Below, in pieces: positions 10,227 to 20,103 of a stretch of DNA of 64,000 nt. Both the position numbers and the translations under genes were made by a program. The DNA lies in contig NZ_CP046600.1 in the NCBI RefSeq assembly GCF_018278905.1, positions 3,782,001-3,846,000 of the forward strand, given 5' to 3'. Source of the stretch: Mycobacterium spongiae (GTDB lineage Bacteria > Actinomycetota > Actinomycetes > Mycobacteriales > Mycobacteriaceae). How positions within the stretch are numbered: position 1 is the first letter of the stretch; every line of letters begins with the position of its first letter. The notes below the pieces were generated by a model. The model saw nothing but the letters and a program-made list of their open reading frames with translations. It was not told the origin of the DNA and made no database searches.

Positions 10227-11042
10227 TCACCGACCGAGGAAGCCGGCATAGAGACCGGGACGGCGGTCGGCGAGGAACAGGCGCCGCGCGTGGCTGTCTC
10301 GGGTCTGCGGTAAGTGGACCTCCGCATAGAAGACCTCGTCACCAGCACCGGCCTGCCCGACCATCGAACCGTCGGGCGCGCACACGAACGAACGTCCGGC
10401 GAAGGTCATGCGCTCCTCGTGTCCGACGCGATTGGCGAGCGCGACAAAGTAGCCGTTCTGAAACGCAGCGACGCGCATCTCTGCCTCGAAGAGGCCCTCC
10501 GGCCATTCGCCGACCGTCCCCGCCTGTGGGACGACGATGAGCTCGGCACCGCCTAGCGCGAGCGCGCGCATGTACTCGGGAAAGTGGCGGTCGTAGCAGA
10601 TCGCGACGCCGATCCGCCCGGCACGAGTCTGGTAGACGGGCGCACCGGTGTCGCCCGGCGTGTAGTAGTGACGCTCGTGGTAGCAGTCGTAGTCGGTGAT
10701 ATGGACCATCCGAGTGCGCCCGAGGAGTGTGCCATCGGCGTCGATCACCGGTGAACTGTCGTAGCACGCATCGCCGTCGCGTTCGAAGAGATTGAGGACG
10801 ATCACGACACCGCACTCCGCGGCGACCTCGCAGAAGCGCTCGGTCGTCGGGCCGGGTACGGGTTCGGCGAGTAACTCGGGCCGCGGCCGCCGCTCCTGTG
10901 GATAAAAGGGAGTGTTCGCGAGCTCGGGAAATGCGACTAACTGGGCACCGGCAGCTGCCGCCTCGCGGACCGTTCGTAGAGCGCGATCGAGGTTACGTCC
11001 GAGGTCGGGACTGACCGCATGTTGAACGAGCGCGAGCTTCAC
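10227..11042 (-). CDS. Carbon-nitrogen hydrolase (nitrilase superfamily), N-carbamoylputrescine-amidase-like (271 aa)
   Basis: GTG at 11042 gives VKLALVQHAVSPD and has GGAGG 7-11 nt upstream. The longer frame back to 11159 lacks a family N terminus. Nitrilase features are the Glu of VAFPELANTPF (E40), the nucleophile in GVAICYDRHFPE (C149), an ALGGAELIVVPQA strand and an AFQNGYFVALANRVG block. The length of about 270 is normal. The position of the usual catalytic Lys (family pattern G-x-Y-R-K-x-H-I) reads GRTRMVHI, so Met112 occupies the Lys position, with Arg111 next to it. Substrate class is therefore uncertain; small N-carbamoyl or amide compounds are likely. It is 50 bp downstream of a hypothetical gene and probably co-transcribed with it. 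Confidence 0.85.
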   Translation of the reverse strand: MKLALVQHAVSPDLGRNLDRALRTVREAAAAGAQLVAFPELANTPFYPQERRPRPELLAEPVPGPTTERFCEVAAECGVVIVLNLFERDGDACYDSSPVIDADGTLLGRTRMVHITDYDCYHERHYYTPGDTGAPVYQTRAGRIGVAICYDRHFPEYMRALALGGAELIVVPQAGTVGEWPEGLFEAEMRVAAFQNGYFVALANRVGHEERMTFAGRSFVCAPDGSMVGQAGAGDEVFYAEVHLPQTRDSHARRLFLADRRPGLYAGFLGR

Positions 11043-11092
11043 GACGTGACCTCCGGTGTCGGGACAGGGGCTCGGCCGCGGGGCTTGGCAAA

Positions 11093-11629
11093 TCAGAGCC
11101 AGCCGGTGCGGGCGGCAGCAACGGGTTCGGCGGGGGCCGGGGCCAATTCCCCGTCCCACACTGCGTCGAGCATCCGTCTTACGGCATCGACAATCTCGGC
11201 TGCCGCCGCGGCGAGTCGGGTCAGTTCGCCTTTGGCGACCTCATCGGTATCGATGCCGGCCCGGGCGAGCACGGCGGCCGGATCGGCCAGCTGATCTGCC
11301 AGCCAGGACAGCGGGTCAGCTGTCAATTCAGCGACGAAGCACCGGGGTCCAGGTTCCCAACCGTTGAAACGGGGATGGTGGTGGGCGCGGTCCAGCGTGC
11401 CAGGCGGGCTCTCCGTAGAACCGAAAATGTCCACCCGCCACACCGGGCGGGTGAATGCAATGGGGACGCCCGCGTAGATCGACCCTTGCGGCTCGGCGCG
11501 ATCGACGAGGCGGAGTTCCAGTCTGACCCCTCGTTCCGGAGTTTCTTGACCGGCGGCCGGGGCAGGGTCGACGAAATACATGTCTGCGATGACGACCCCG
11601 AGGGTTTCAAATCCGAAAGCTGTAAGCAT
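11093..11629 (-). CDS. Conserved hypothetical protein next to nitrilase (178 aa)
   Basis: ATG at 11629 with AAAGGTG upstream. A soluble protein with no membrane segment: MLTAFGFETLGVVIADMYF, then VRLELRLVDRAEPQGS, FTRPVWRVDIFGS, HHHPRFNGWEPGPRCF and an alanine-rich helical C terminus (EIVDAVRRMLDAVWDGELAP). The beta-rich first half with an HHHPRFNGW block looks like a compact domain of unknown function. I do not recognise a named family. It starts 45 bp after the rne stop and ends 50 bp before the nitrilase start, so it could be carried on an rne read-through transcript. Codon use matches a genuine gene. Confidence 0.7.
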   Translation of the reverse strand: MLTAFGFETLGVVIADMYFVDPAPAAGQETPERGVRLELRLVDRAEPQGSIYAGVPIAFTRPVWRVDIFGSTESPPGTLDRAHHHPRFNGWEPGPRCFVAELTADPLSWLADQLADPAAVLARAGIDTDEVAKGELTRLAAAAAEIVDAVRRMLDAVWDGELAPAPAEPVAAARTGWL

Positions 11630-11674
11630 TGCGCACCTTTCGTTGGCCTAGACGATCTTCCGCAGCCCGTACTC

Positions 11675-14600
11675 CTAGTCGAGATGAATCGGCGGGCCGG
11701 CCGGGCGGCCAGCAGCCCGGCGCCGCAACCGCCGGGGCTCGCCTTCGACAGGCATGGCGGGACCCGTGGGCAGGTATGCGGCGTCGGTGGTTGTGTCCGT
11801 GTCGGTGTCAGGCTCGGAGTCGGCCTCCTCGGCTTCGAGCTCCTCATTGAGGTCTTCGTCGTCATTGAGGTCCCCGTTGAGGTCTTCGTCTTCACTCAGG
11901 TCCCCATTCAGGTCCTCATCGTCGAGCTCGTCGACCTCGTCTTCGCTGTCTTCGTCCAGGTCCTCGAGATCCTCGTCGTCGAGTTCGTCGACCTCGTCTT
12001 CGGTGTCTTCCTCGTCTTCGGTGTCTTCCTCGTCTTCGGTGTCGACCTCGTCTTCGTCGGTGTCGTCGGTCTCGTCGATCGCTTCGAAGTCTTCCTGGCC
12101 GGTCTCGTCGACCTCAGACGGAACGTGCACTTCAGTCTGATCATCGATCTCGCCACCGAGTTCCTCGTCCGACACCCCGGATTCGTCGTCACCGCGACCC
12201 CCGGAGGAGCCGGCAGCCATCGCTTTGAACATCGGATGCTCGCCAGGAGCATGCACCGGCACTTTCGCCACGATGCCTTTCTCACTGGGCTCTTCGGACC
12301 GATTCTTCTTCGATCGCCGGCCCCGCCGACCACCGGACTCAGACTTGCGCCCGCTCGTCGATGCCGAATCGACCGGGTCGGTGTGCAGCAGATGCCCGCG
12401 ACCACCGCAGTTCCCGCACGACGTGGAGAACGCCTCGACCAAACCGGTCCCCAATCGCTTGCGCGTGAGTTGCACCAGGCCCAACGACGTCACCTCGGAC
12501 ACCTGGTGGCGGGTGCGGTCGCGGGCCAGTGATTCGGTCAGACGACGCAGCACCAAGTCGCGGTTGGATTCGAGCACCATGTCGATGAAGTCAACGACGA
12601 CGATGCCGCCGATGTCACGCAGCCGCAGCTGACGCACGATCTCCTCGGCCGCTTCGAGGTTGTTCTTGGTGACTGTCTGCTCCAGGTTGCCCCCAGAACC
12701 GGTGAACTTGCCGGTGTTGACGTCGATCACCGTCATCGCTTCGGTGCGGTCGATCACCAGGCTGCCGCCCGAGGGTAACCACACCTTGCGATCCATCGCT
12801 TTGGTCAGTTGTTCGTCGATGCGGTGCACCGCGAAGACGTCCGGTCCGGCTTGCCCATCCGGACCGGTGACTGGCTCGTACTTGGTCAGTTTCGAAACCA
12901 AATCGGGTGCAACGGAATTCACGTACTCGTTGATCGTGTTCCAGGCCTCGTCCCCGGAGACGACCAGCCCGCTGAAGTCCTCGTTGAACAGGTCCCGGAT
13001 GACCTTGACCAGCACATCCGGCTCTTCGTAGAGCGCTACGGCCGCGCCGGCGGCCTTGTCCTTGGTTTCGGTTGCCTTGGCGTCGATCTGCTCCCAGCGC
13101 TCCCGCAGCCGATTGACGTCCGCCCGGATGTCGTCCTCTTTGACTCCCTCGGACGCGGTACGGATGATGACGCCTGCATCGGAGGGCACCACTTCGCGCA
13201 AGATCTCTTTGAGGCGCTGACGTTCGGTATCGGGCAGCTTGCGACTGATCCCTGTCGACGACGCTCCGGGAACATAGACCAGGTAGCGGCCCGCCAGCGA
13301 CACCTGCGTCGTGAGCCGCGCGCCCTTGTGCCCGATCGGGTCCTTGCTGACCTGCACCACGACATAGTCGCCGGGCTTGAGAGCTTGTTCGATCTTGCGG
13401 TCGGCCCCGTCCAACCCCGCGGCTTCCCAATTGACTTCGCCCGCGTACAGCACGCCATTGCGTCCGCGGCCGATGTCGACGAAGGCCGCCTCCATCGAGG
13501 GCAGCACGTTCTGGACGATCCCCAGGTAAATGTTGCCGACCAGGGAGGCTGAGGCGGCGGAAGTCACGAAGTGCTCAACCACGATGCCGTCTTCGAGCAC
13601 CGCGATCTGGGTGTATCGCGCCCCGGGGTTTGGCGGCTCGGTGCGCACCCTGTCGCGCACAACCATGACCCGCTCGACAGCTTCCCGGCGAGCCAGGAAT
13701 TCGGCCTCGGTCAGCACCGGTGGGCGGCGCCGACCTGCGTCACGCCCGTCGCGGCGGCGCTGTCGCTTGGCTTCCAGCCGGGTCGAACCGTCGATACCTT
13801 TGATCTCCGCGCCCGCGTCGTTTCGACCGTTCGAGCCGCCGGACTTCCCGCCGGAGCGGGGCGCCCGCTCGTGGACGACGGTGTTGGGTGGATCGTCGGG
13901 TGCTGGCCCGCCATCGTTGTCGTCACCGGAACCGGACTTGCGCCGCCGGCGGCGACGACGGCGGCGGTTGCCGGCCTCGGAAGAACCGTTCTCTTCGTCA
14001 CCGTTTTCGGACCCGTCATCGGCGTCTTCGCCATCCTGGACGTCGCCATCGGCGTCGGTCGATTCTTGGGCCGAATGTCGGGCCACTCGTTGGGTGCCCT
14101 GATCGTCTCGCTGGTCCGTCGGGCCGTCACCGTTGCCACCGGCATGGCTGCGACCGTCTGGTGGGCCATCGGACCCGCCCTGTTCGCCGCGACCGCGTCC
14201 ACGACCGCGACGGCCGCGACGCCGCCGCCGGTTCGCGGGTCGGTCGGCCGGCGCTTCGTCGTCGTCCGCGTCGGACTCGTCAGCCGACTCGGGGCCATCG
14301 TCGTCAAGAGTCGAGCCGACATCATCGCCGGCGTCCGGCGGTTCCGGCATTGGCTGGGGCGCGACAAACAGCGGCATGTAGTGCGGTCGCTCCGCGTCGA
14401 CCTTTGCCGTTTCCGGTGTCTCCAACAGCACCCGTGATTCCGGTTCGGTCGGTTCGGCTGCCGCATCACCGCCAGCCACGACCGCGGCCTTGGGCTCCTC
14501 GGCCAGCAGATCGCGCACGCGGACCGCATCGACGCGGTCCACCGTCGAATGTGCGCTGCGGATGCGTCCGTCGAGTTCGGTCAGGGCGTCCAGCACCCGT

Positions 14601-14713
14601 CTGCTGGTGGTTCCCAGCGTGCGGGCTAGCGAATGGACTCTTAGCCGGTCCGGCAGATCCTCGCCCGGTGTCGGCTCGTTTGCTGGTTCTGAAGATGGTG
14701 CACCGTCTACCAC
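11675..14713 (-). CDS. rne: Ribonuclease E/G
   Basis: Endoribonuclease of mRNA decay and rRNA processing. GTG at 14713 follows TGAGGAGAATAC. An N-terminal disordered acidic/basic stretch (residues 1-340, including [14 protein letters not shown]) precedes the S1-like domain (NIYLGIVQNVLPSMEAAFVDIG), the RNase E catalytic core with metal-binding VIDVNTGKFTG and VVDFIDMV, and a Zn-link-type TSCGNCGGRGHLL. The C-terminal 150 residues are an extreme Asp/Glu tract (DTEDEEDTEDEE...) ending in a basic RRLRRRAAGRPAG patch. At 1012 aa it is somewhat longer than the M. tuberculosis protein (about 953 aa as I recall). The genes upstream and downstream are on the same strand. Confidence 0.96.
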   Translation of the reverse strand: MVDGAPSSEPANEPTPGEDLPDRLRVHSLARTLGTTSRRVLDALTELDGRIRSAHSTVDRVDAVRVRDLLAEEPKAAVVAGGDAAAEPTEPESRVLLETPETAKVDAERPHYMPLFVAPQPMPEPPDAGDDVGSTLDDDGPESADESDADDDEAPADRPANRRRRRGRRGRGRGRGEQGGSDGPPDGRSHAGGNGDGPTDQRDDQGTQRVARHSAQESTDADGDVQDGEDADDGSENGDEENGSSEAGNRRRRRRRRRKSGSGDDNDGGPAPDDPPNTVVHERAPRSGGKSGGSNGRNDAGAEIKGIDGSTRLEAKRQRRRDGRDAGRRRPPVLTEAEFLARREAVERVMVVRDRVRTEPPNPGARYTQIAVLEDGIVVEHFVTSAASASLVGNIYLGIVQNVLPSMEAAFVDIGRGRNGVLYAGEVNWEAAGLDGADRKIEQALKPGDYVVVQVSKDPIGHKGARLTTQVSLAGRYLVYVPGASSTGISRKLPDTERQRLKEILREVVPSDAGVIIRTASEGVKEDDIRADVNRLRERWEQIDAKATETKDKAAGAAVALYEEPDVLVKVIRDLFNEDFSGLVVSGDEAWNTINEYVNSVAPDLVSKLTKYEPVTGPDGQAGPDVFAVHRIDEQLTKAMDRKVWLPSGGSLVIDRTEAMTVIDVNTGKFTGSGGNLEQTVTKNNLEAAEEIVRQLRLRDIGGIVVVDFIDMVLESNRDLVLRRLTESLARDRTRHQVSEVTSLGLVQLTRKRLGTGLVEAFSTSCGNCGGRGHLLHTDPVDSASTSGRKSESGGRRGRRSKKNRSEEPSEKGIVAKVPVHAPGEHPMFKAMAAGSSGGRGDDESGVSDEELGGEIDDQTEVHVPSEVDETGQEDFEAIDETDDTDEDEVDTEDEEDTEDEEDTEDEVDELDDEDLEDLDEDSEDEVDELDDEDLNGDLSEDEDLNGDLNDDEDLNEELEAEEADSEPDTDTDTTTDAAYLPTGPAMPVEGEPRRLRRRAAGRPAGPPIHLD

Positions 14714-15065
14714 GTATTCTCCTCAAGCCCCCGGGCGCGTCTTGGTCGACGCGGCCACGCGAGGGCTTCACTATGTGCCCGGGTCACTTCTCCCGGGCTT
14801 GTGCTGGTCTTGCTCCGAGCGGCCCACGAAGAACACACTCGGCGCCGTGCTGAATGACGGCCCGACATGCCGCGCCGCATCGAGAGGGCACGATGGTCGC
14901 GCTTGTCTAAGTCTTCATTCGGGCGTCCGTCACCTGTTCGGGGACGTTCACCTAGCACCAGTATCCCATAACTATCCCAGATGACCGGCCAAGGTCGGGC
15001 TGCCCTGATCCGGGCACTGCGCAACGACGGGCTCACCGGCCCGGGTTCTCGACGCTCTCGACGCT
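14714..15065. other. Intergenic upstream of rne (352 bp)
   Basis: It separates the ndk stop from the rne start. No open frame with coding character is seen. It presumably carries the rne promoter and a long 5' leader, which is usual for RNase E genes. No specific element was identified beyond the Shine-Dalgarno at 14717-14724. Confidence 0.5.
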
Positions 15066-15476
15066 CTAAATGCCGGGAAACCAGAGCGCGATCTCACGCT
15101 GTGCCGATTCGGCCGAATCGGAACCGTGGACCAAATTGAACTGGGTTTCCAACCCAAAATCGCCCCGGATGGTTCCGGGTGTGGCCTTCTCCACCGGGTC
15201 CGTGCCGCCCGCGAGTTGCCGAATCGCCGCTATCGCTCGCGGTCCGGCAACGATCGCCGCCACCAACGGCCCCGACGTGATGAACTCCAGCAAAGAATCG
15301 AAAAATGGCTTGCCGTCGTGCTCGGCGTAGTGACGCCGGGCGAGCTCAACACCGACATTCCTGAGCTCCAATGCCGCGATGGTCAGGCCCTTGCGTTCGA
15401 TGCGGCCAATGATCTCGCCTATGAGTTGGCGCTCGACACCGTCGGGTTTGATCAGGAGGAGGGTCCGTTCGCTCAC
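15066..15476 (-). CDS. ndkA: Nucleoside diphosphate kinase
   Basis: Transfers the gamma phosphate between nucleoside tri- and diphosphates. GTG at 15476 gives [22 protein letters not shown] and 136 aa, the standard length. The longer frame from 15494 adds only MGTLCA. The active-site His is in NLVHGSDS (H117), the KPDGV nucleotide loop is near residue 10, and [11 protein letters not shown] is present. It lies just downstream of a small membrane-protein gene with an 18-bp gap, in the same order as in M. tuberculosis. Confidence 0.96.
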   Translation of the reverse strand: MSERTLLLIKPDGVERQLIGEIIGRIERKGLTIAALELRNVGVELARRHYAEHDGKPFFDSLLEFITSGPLVAAIVAGPRAIAAIRQLAGGTDPVEKATPGTIRGDFGLETQFNLVHGSDSAESAQREIALWFPGI

Positions 15477-15494
15477 GGCGCACAGCGTACCCAA

Positions 15495-15923
15495 CTAGCC
15501 GGATCCGTCCGGCGACGCCAGCCCAGGTTCGTGGCGTCGCTTCACCTCGGCACGCAAATAGGCGATGAGTAACCACAACGCAGTGAACAGCACACCGACG
15601 ACACCCACGGCCGGATATACCGCATAGCCGGCGATCAGCGCCGGCTGAACGCCCAGGTTGACCCAGATAGCCCACGGTCGGCGCTGCAAGCCGGACAGCA
15701 GGATCAACAACGCCGCCAGCCCGATCAGGTAGCCCAGGGATGCCGCAGACAGCCCACCGCCGACCGAACCCACGACAGGGAGGGCCAGCAGAACGACGAT
15801 CGCTTCCAGCAGCAGCGTCACAGCCATCACCCCGCCAAAGCTCCTCCACGGGTCAGGCGGCGGATTCTGGCTGGCGGGCGGCGAGCGATCCGGCTCTGGC
15901 GGCTGGTCAGTCTGGTCAGTCAC
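15495..15923 (-). CDS. DUF4233-type small membrane protein (Rv2446c-like)
   Basis: 142 aa: a proline-rich cytoplasmic N terminus, then four hydrophobic segments (GVMAVTLLLEAIVVLLALPVV; LGYLIGLAALLILLSGL; WVNLGVQPALIAGYAVY; GVVGVLFTALWLLIAYL) and a basic tail. Its start codon overlaps the folC stop by four bases (ATGA at 15920-15923), so it is translationally coupled to folC. Function is unknown. The association with folC is conserved in mycobacteria. Confidence 0.9.
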   Translation of the reverse strand: MTDQTDQPPEPDRSPPASQNPPPDPWRSFGGVMAVTLLLEAIVVLLALPVVGSVGGGLSAASLGYLIGLAALLILLSGLQRRPWAIWVNLGVQPALIAGYAVYPAVGVVGVLFTALWLLIAYLRAEVKRRHEPGLASPDGSG

Positions 15924-17380
15924 TGCGGATCACGACCGAACAAAGTCCGGGCTGCACCAGCGGTGACAACCGAGCCAGTAATAACAATCCCCGCGCCGGT
16001 GAACGCCGCGTCTGGGTCGGCGGCGGCGTCATCGACCAACGCGGTCGCAACGTCGATCGCGTCGCGCAGGGTCTGCGCGGTGAGCACCCGGTCGGGCCCG
16101 AACCACTCGCCAGCCGCCACAGCCAGCGTGTCCACCTCAACCGCCCGCGATGAGCCGTTGTGCGTCACGACCACCCAGTCGAAAACCGGCTGCAGCGCCG
16201 CGAGGATGCCATCCACATCCTTGTCGGCGAGCACACTGAGCACCCCGACGAGCACCCGGAAGTCAAACTCGCCGGAAAGTGTCCGCGCAAGCGCGGCCGC
16301 GCCGGCCGGATTGTGCGCGGCGTCGATGAACACCGACGGCGCGCTGCGCATGCGCTCGAGCCTGCCCGGGCTGGTCGTGGCGGCGAATCCAGCCCGGACG
16401 GCGTCCACGTCGAGCTGACGCTGCGCTCCGGCGCCGAAGAATGCTTCCACCGCGGCCAGCGCCACCGCCGCGTTGTGCGCCTGGTGTTCGCCGTGCAGCG
16501 GCAGGAAGACGTCGGAGTACACCCCGCCCAAGCCCTGTAGCTCCAGCAGCTGGCCCCCGACGGCGACTTGGCGGCCCAACACCGCGAATTCGGAATCCTC
16601 GCGGGCCACGGCGGCGTCGGCACGCACCGATTGGGCCAGCAGCACCTGCGCTGCCTCCGGTGCCTGGCGTCCGATGATGGCCACCGTATCGGGTGCGGCC
16701 TCGGCCGCACGGTGGATGATGCCGGCCTTCTCACCAGCGATCGTCGCGATGTCATCGCCGAGGTAGTCCATGTGGTCGAGGCTGATTGGGGTGATCACCG
16801 CCACCGGCGCATTGATCACGTTGGTGGCGTCCCAACGCCCGCCCATCCCTACCTCGACTACCGCGACGTCGATCGGCGCGTCGGCGAACGCGGCGAAGGC
16901 CATCGCGGTGAGAACCTCGAATTTGCTCATCGCCGGTCCCCCCGCGGAAGAAGCCTGCGATTGCTGGTCAATCATCGCCACGTACGGCTCGATCTCGCGG
17001 TATGTCGCCACATACTGGGCCGGACTGATGGGTTTGCCGTCGATCGCGATGCGCTCCACGGCCGACTGCAGATGCGGGCTGGTGGTGCGCCCGGTACGCC
17101 GGTGCAGCGCGGTCAGCAGCGCGTCTACCATCCGCGCCACCGAGCTCTTGCCGTTGGTGCCCGCGATGTGGATTGCCGGGTAGGCCAGTTGCGGTGAGCC
17201 GAGCAGGTCCATCAACGCGCTGATCCGAGTCAGGCTCGGTTCGATGCGGGTCTCGGGCCAGCGCTGGTCGAGTAGGTGCTCGACCTGCAACAGCGACGCG
17301 ATCTCGTCCGGCGTGGGCGGCGTGCCGGACGCCTGGGGGGGCTCGGGCCAGTCAGGCGCCCCCGAACTCACCGCGTTCAT
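15920..17380 (-). CDS. folC: Folylpolyglutamate synthase / dihydrofolate synthase
   Basis: Adds glutamates to (dihydro)folate, keeping it in the cell. 486 aa. Mur-ligase fold: P-loop [13 protein letters not shown] near residue 70, [28 protein letters not shown], the carbamylated-Lys region [21 protein letters not shown], and the C-terminal domain with [14 protein letters not shown]. The ATG at 17380 overlaps the valS stop (17377) by four bases, and its own stop overlaps the next gene, giving a coupled valS-folC-Rv2446c block. Confidence 0.97.
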   Translation of the reverse strand: MNAVSSGAPDWPEPPQASGTPPTPDEIASLLQVEHLLDQRWPETRIEPSLTRISALMDLLGSPQLAYPAIHIAGTNGKSSVARMVDALLTALHRRTGRTTSPHLQSAVERIAIDGKPISPAQYVATYREIEPYVAMIDQQSQASSAGGPAMSKFEVLTAMAFAAFADAPIDVAVVEVGMGGRWDATNVINAPVAVITPISLDHMDYLGDDIATIAGEKAGIIHRAAEAAPDTVAIIGRQAPEAAQVLLAQSVRADAAVAREDSEFAVLGRQVAVGGQLLELQGLGGVYSDVFLPLHGEHQAHNAAVALAAVEAFFGAGAQRQLDVDAVRAGFAATTSPGRLERMRSAPSVFIDAAHNPAGAAALARTLSGEFDFRVLVGVLSVLADKDVDGILAALQPVFDWVVVTHNGSSRAVEVDTLAVAAGEWFGPDRVLTAQTLRDAIDVATALVDDAAADPDAAFTGAGIVITGSVVTAGAARTLFGRDPQ

Positions 17381-20037
17381 TGCAGCGCTGCCAACCTGGC
17401 GGTGATCCGGCCGGTTTCCTCTTGCGCCAGCCGTTGTCGATCCCGGATCTTGGCGACGACGGGCTCCGGTGCTTTGGCGAGAAAGTCTGCGTTGGCTAAT
17501 TTGGCGGCGGTCGAGGCTAGCTCTTTTTGCGCGGTGGCCAAGTCTTTTTCCAGACGGCGGCGCTCGGCGGCCACATCGATGGTGCCGGAGGTGTCGAGTT
17601 CGACAACCACAGTGCGATTCAGGTCTTGGCCGAGCCGAACCTCCAACGACACCGATGGATGGAAGTCGGCGCCCGGTTCGGTGAGCCAGGCCAGCGATGT
17701 CACCGCGGTCACTTGGGTATCCAGGTCCGCGTCGGTCACTCCACCCAACCGTGCCGGGACCTTCAGCCGGTCGGCCAGGCCCTGATCACTGCGGAACCGG
17801 CGGATTTCGGTCACCAACTTCTGCATATCGCTAATTCGTTGTGCGGCAACCGGATCCATATTGACTCCGGAGGGCTGTGGCCAGTCCGCAATGACCAGCG
17901 ATTCCTGCTCCGTCAATGCCTGCCACAGGGCCTCGGTGAGAAACGGAATGACCGGATGCAGCAGGCGCAGCAGGGTGTCAAGCCCCGTGGCCAACACGGC
18001 GGTGGTGTGCGTGATCCCGGCAGTGAGTTGCGTCTTGGCCAGTTCGAGGTACCAGTCACAGAATTCGTCCCACGCGAAGTGGTAGAGCGCCTCGCAAGCT
18101 TGGCCGAACTCGTAGCCGTCAAAGGCCGAATCAACTTCGGCCCGAACCTCTTCGAGCCGTCCGAGAATCCACCGATCAGCATCGGTCAGCTCGTCGAACG
18201 AGGGTAGCGGCGCCAGCGCTGCGCCGTTGAGGAGCGCGTACCGCGTGGCGTTGAACAACTTGGTGCCGAAATTGCGCGATGCCCGGACATGATCCTCGCC
18301 GATGGCCAAATCACCGCCGGGACTGGCCCCGCGAGCCAGGGTGAACCGCAGCGCGTCGGCCCCGAACTTCTCGATCCAGTCCAGCGGATCGATGACATTG
18401 CCCTTGGACTTGCTCATCTTACGACCGGACTCGTCTCGGATCAGCCCGTGGAGAAACACGTCGGTGAACGGCACCTGCGGTCCCCGGCGTCCATCGAACG
18501 TGATGGCGTCGTCGGCACCCACGAACGTGCCGAACATCATCATCCGGGCCACCCAGAAGAACAGGATGTCGTAGCCGGTGACCAGAACGCTTGTCGGATA
18601 GAACTTATCCAATTCCGTGGTGCGCGACGGCCAGCCAAGCGTCGAGAACGGCCACAGCGCGGACGAAAACCAGGTATCCAACACATCGGGGTCCTGCTCC
18701 CAGCCCTGCGGCGGTGCCTCGTCCGGTCCCACACACACCCGCTCGCCGCCCGGCCCGTACCAAATCGGGATGCGATGCCCCCACCACAGTTGGCGGGAGA
18801 TGCACCAGTCGTGCATGTCATCGACCCAAGAAAACCAACGTGGTTCCAGGCTGGCGGGGTGAATCACGGTGTCGCCGTTGCGCACCGCATCACCGGCGGC
18901 CTTGGCCAGCGATTCCACGCGGACCCACCATTGCAGCGATAGCCGCGGCTCGATCGGCTCTCCGCTGCGCTCGGAATGCCCGACGCTATGCAGGTACGGT
19001 CGCTTCTCTTGGACGATCCGGCCCTGCGCCGCGATCGCCTCGCGAACCGCGACGCGGGCTTCGAATCTGTCCATGCCGTCGAATTGTGTTCCGGTGTCGA
19101 CGATCCGGCCTTTGGTGTCCATGATCGAGGGCATCGGCAGCTGGTGCCGTGTCCCGATGTCGAAGTCGTTCGGGTCGTGTGCGGGCGTGACTTTGACGGC
19201 GCCGGTGCCGAATTCGGGATCCACATGCTCGTCGGCGACGATGATCAGCTCGCGGTCCACGAACGGGTGGGCCAGGGTGGTGCCGACGAGGTGACGGTAG
19301 CGCTCGTCGTCGGGATGGACCGCGATGGCGGTATCGCCCAGCATCGTCTCCATCCGGGTAGTGGCGACCACGATGTGGGGTTGCGAGTCGTCGAGCGAGC
19401 CATACCGAAACGACACCAGCTCGCCTTCGACTTCAAGGTAATTGACCTCGAGATCCGAGATCGCCGTCTCGAGCACCGGTGACCAGTTGACCAGTCGCTC
19501 GGCCTGATAGATCAGCCCGGCGTCGTAGAGCCTTTTGAAGATCGTCCGCACCGCCCGTGACAGGCCCTCGTCCATGGTGAACCGGTCCCGGCTCCAATCC
19601 ACCCCGTCGCCGAGCCGACGCATCTGGCCGCCGATGGCACCGCCGGACTCACGCTTCCAATCCCAGACCTTGTCAACGAACAGCTCCCGACCAAAGTCCT
19701 CCTTGGTCTTGCCGTCAACCGCGAGTTGGCTTTCGACCACGTTCTGGGTAGCGATTCCGGCGTGATCCATGCCCGGCTGCCACAACACCTCGTAACCCTG
19801 CATCCGCTTACGGCGGGTCAGGGCGTCCATCATGGTGTGTTCCAACGCATGGCCCATGTGCAGGCTGCCGGTCACGTTCGGCGGCGGCAACACGATGGAA
19901 TACGCCGGCTTGGCGCTGCTGGCGTCAGCAGTGAAGTAGCCGGCATCCAGCCACTTCTGGTAGATCACGCTCTCCATCGAGCCCGGATCCCACGACTTGG
20001 GCAACGGGCTGGCGGCGGGCTGGGGACTGGCAGTCAC
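17377..20037 (-). CDS. valS: Valyl-tRNA synthetase
   Basis: Class I synthetase, 886 aa. [15 protein letters not shown] is the HIGH motif (about residue 52) and RKMSKSKGN is the KMSKS loop. The editing domain ([18 protein letters not shown]) and a C-terminal coiled coil ([21 protein letters not shown]) are present. GTG at 20037 lies six bases after a TAGAAT hexamer (20049-20044), the arrangement of a leaderless mycobacterial transcript. It is the first gene of the valS-folC-Rv2446c block. Confidence 0.97.
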   Translation of the reverse strand: MTASPQPAASPLPKSWDPGSMESVIYQKWLDAGYFTADASSAKPAYSIVLPPPNVTGSLHMGHALEHTMMDALTRRKRMQGYEVLWQPGMDHAGIATQNVVESQLAVDGKTKEDFGRELFVDKVWDWKRESGGAIGGQMRRLGDGVDWSRDRFTMDEGLSRAVRTIFKRLYDAGLIYQAERLVNWSPVLETAISDLEVNYLEVEGELVSFRYGSLDDSQPHIVVATTRMETMLGDTAIAVHPDDERYRHLVGTTLAHPFVDRELIIVADEHVDPEFGTGAVKVTPAHDPNDFDIGTRHQLPMPSIMDTKGRIVDTGTQFDGMDRFEARVAVREAIAAQGRIVQEKRPYLHSVGHSERSGEPIEPRLSLQWWVRVESLAKAAGDAVRNGDTVIHPASLEPRWFSWVDDMHDWCISRQLWWGHRIPIWYGPGGERVCVGPDEAPPQGWEQDPDVLDTWFSSALWPFSTLGWPSRTTELDKFYPTSVLVTGYDILFFWVARMMMFGTFVGADDAITFDGRRGPQVPFTDVFLHGLIRDESGRKMSKSKGNVIDPLDWIEKFGADALRFTLARGASPGGDLAIGEDHVRASRNFGTKLFNATRYALLNGAALAPLPSFDELTDADRWILGRLEEVRAEVDSAFDGYEFGQACEALYHFAWDEFCDWYLELAKTQLTAGITHTTAVLATGLDTLLRLLHPVIPFLTEALWQALTEQESLVIADWPQPSGVNMDPVAAQRISDMQKLVTEIRRFRSDQGLADRLKVPARLGGVTDADLDTQVTAVTSLAWLTEPGADFHPSVSLEVRLGQDLNRTVVVELDTSGTIDVAAERRRLEKDLATAQKELASTAAKLANADFLAKAPEPVVAKIRDRQRLAQEETGRITARLAALQ

Positions 20038-20050
20038 CGGTCAATTCTAG
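20038..20050 (-). promoter_or_regulatory. Probable leaderless promoter of valS (-10 TAGAAT)
   Basis: TAGAAT on the minus strand (20049-20044) fits the mycobacterial TANNNT -10 and is separated by six bases from the GTG start, so transcription is predicted to begin at or next to the start codon. It lies in the only 66-bp gap between valS and the upstream gene. Confidence 0.55.
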
Positions 20051-20103
20051 GAACCCCCGCCAAGCGCCCGCGTTGGGCGCCCGAACCCGCACGTGAACGA
20101 GAT

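Noticed and set aside
11754..12140. Plus-strand serine-rich ORF antisense to the end of rne
   Set aside because: It is the complement of the GAC/GAG acidic tail of RNase E.
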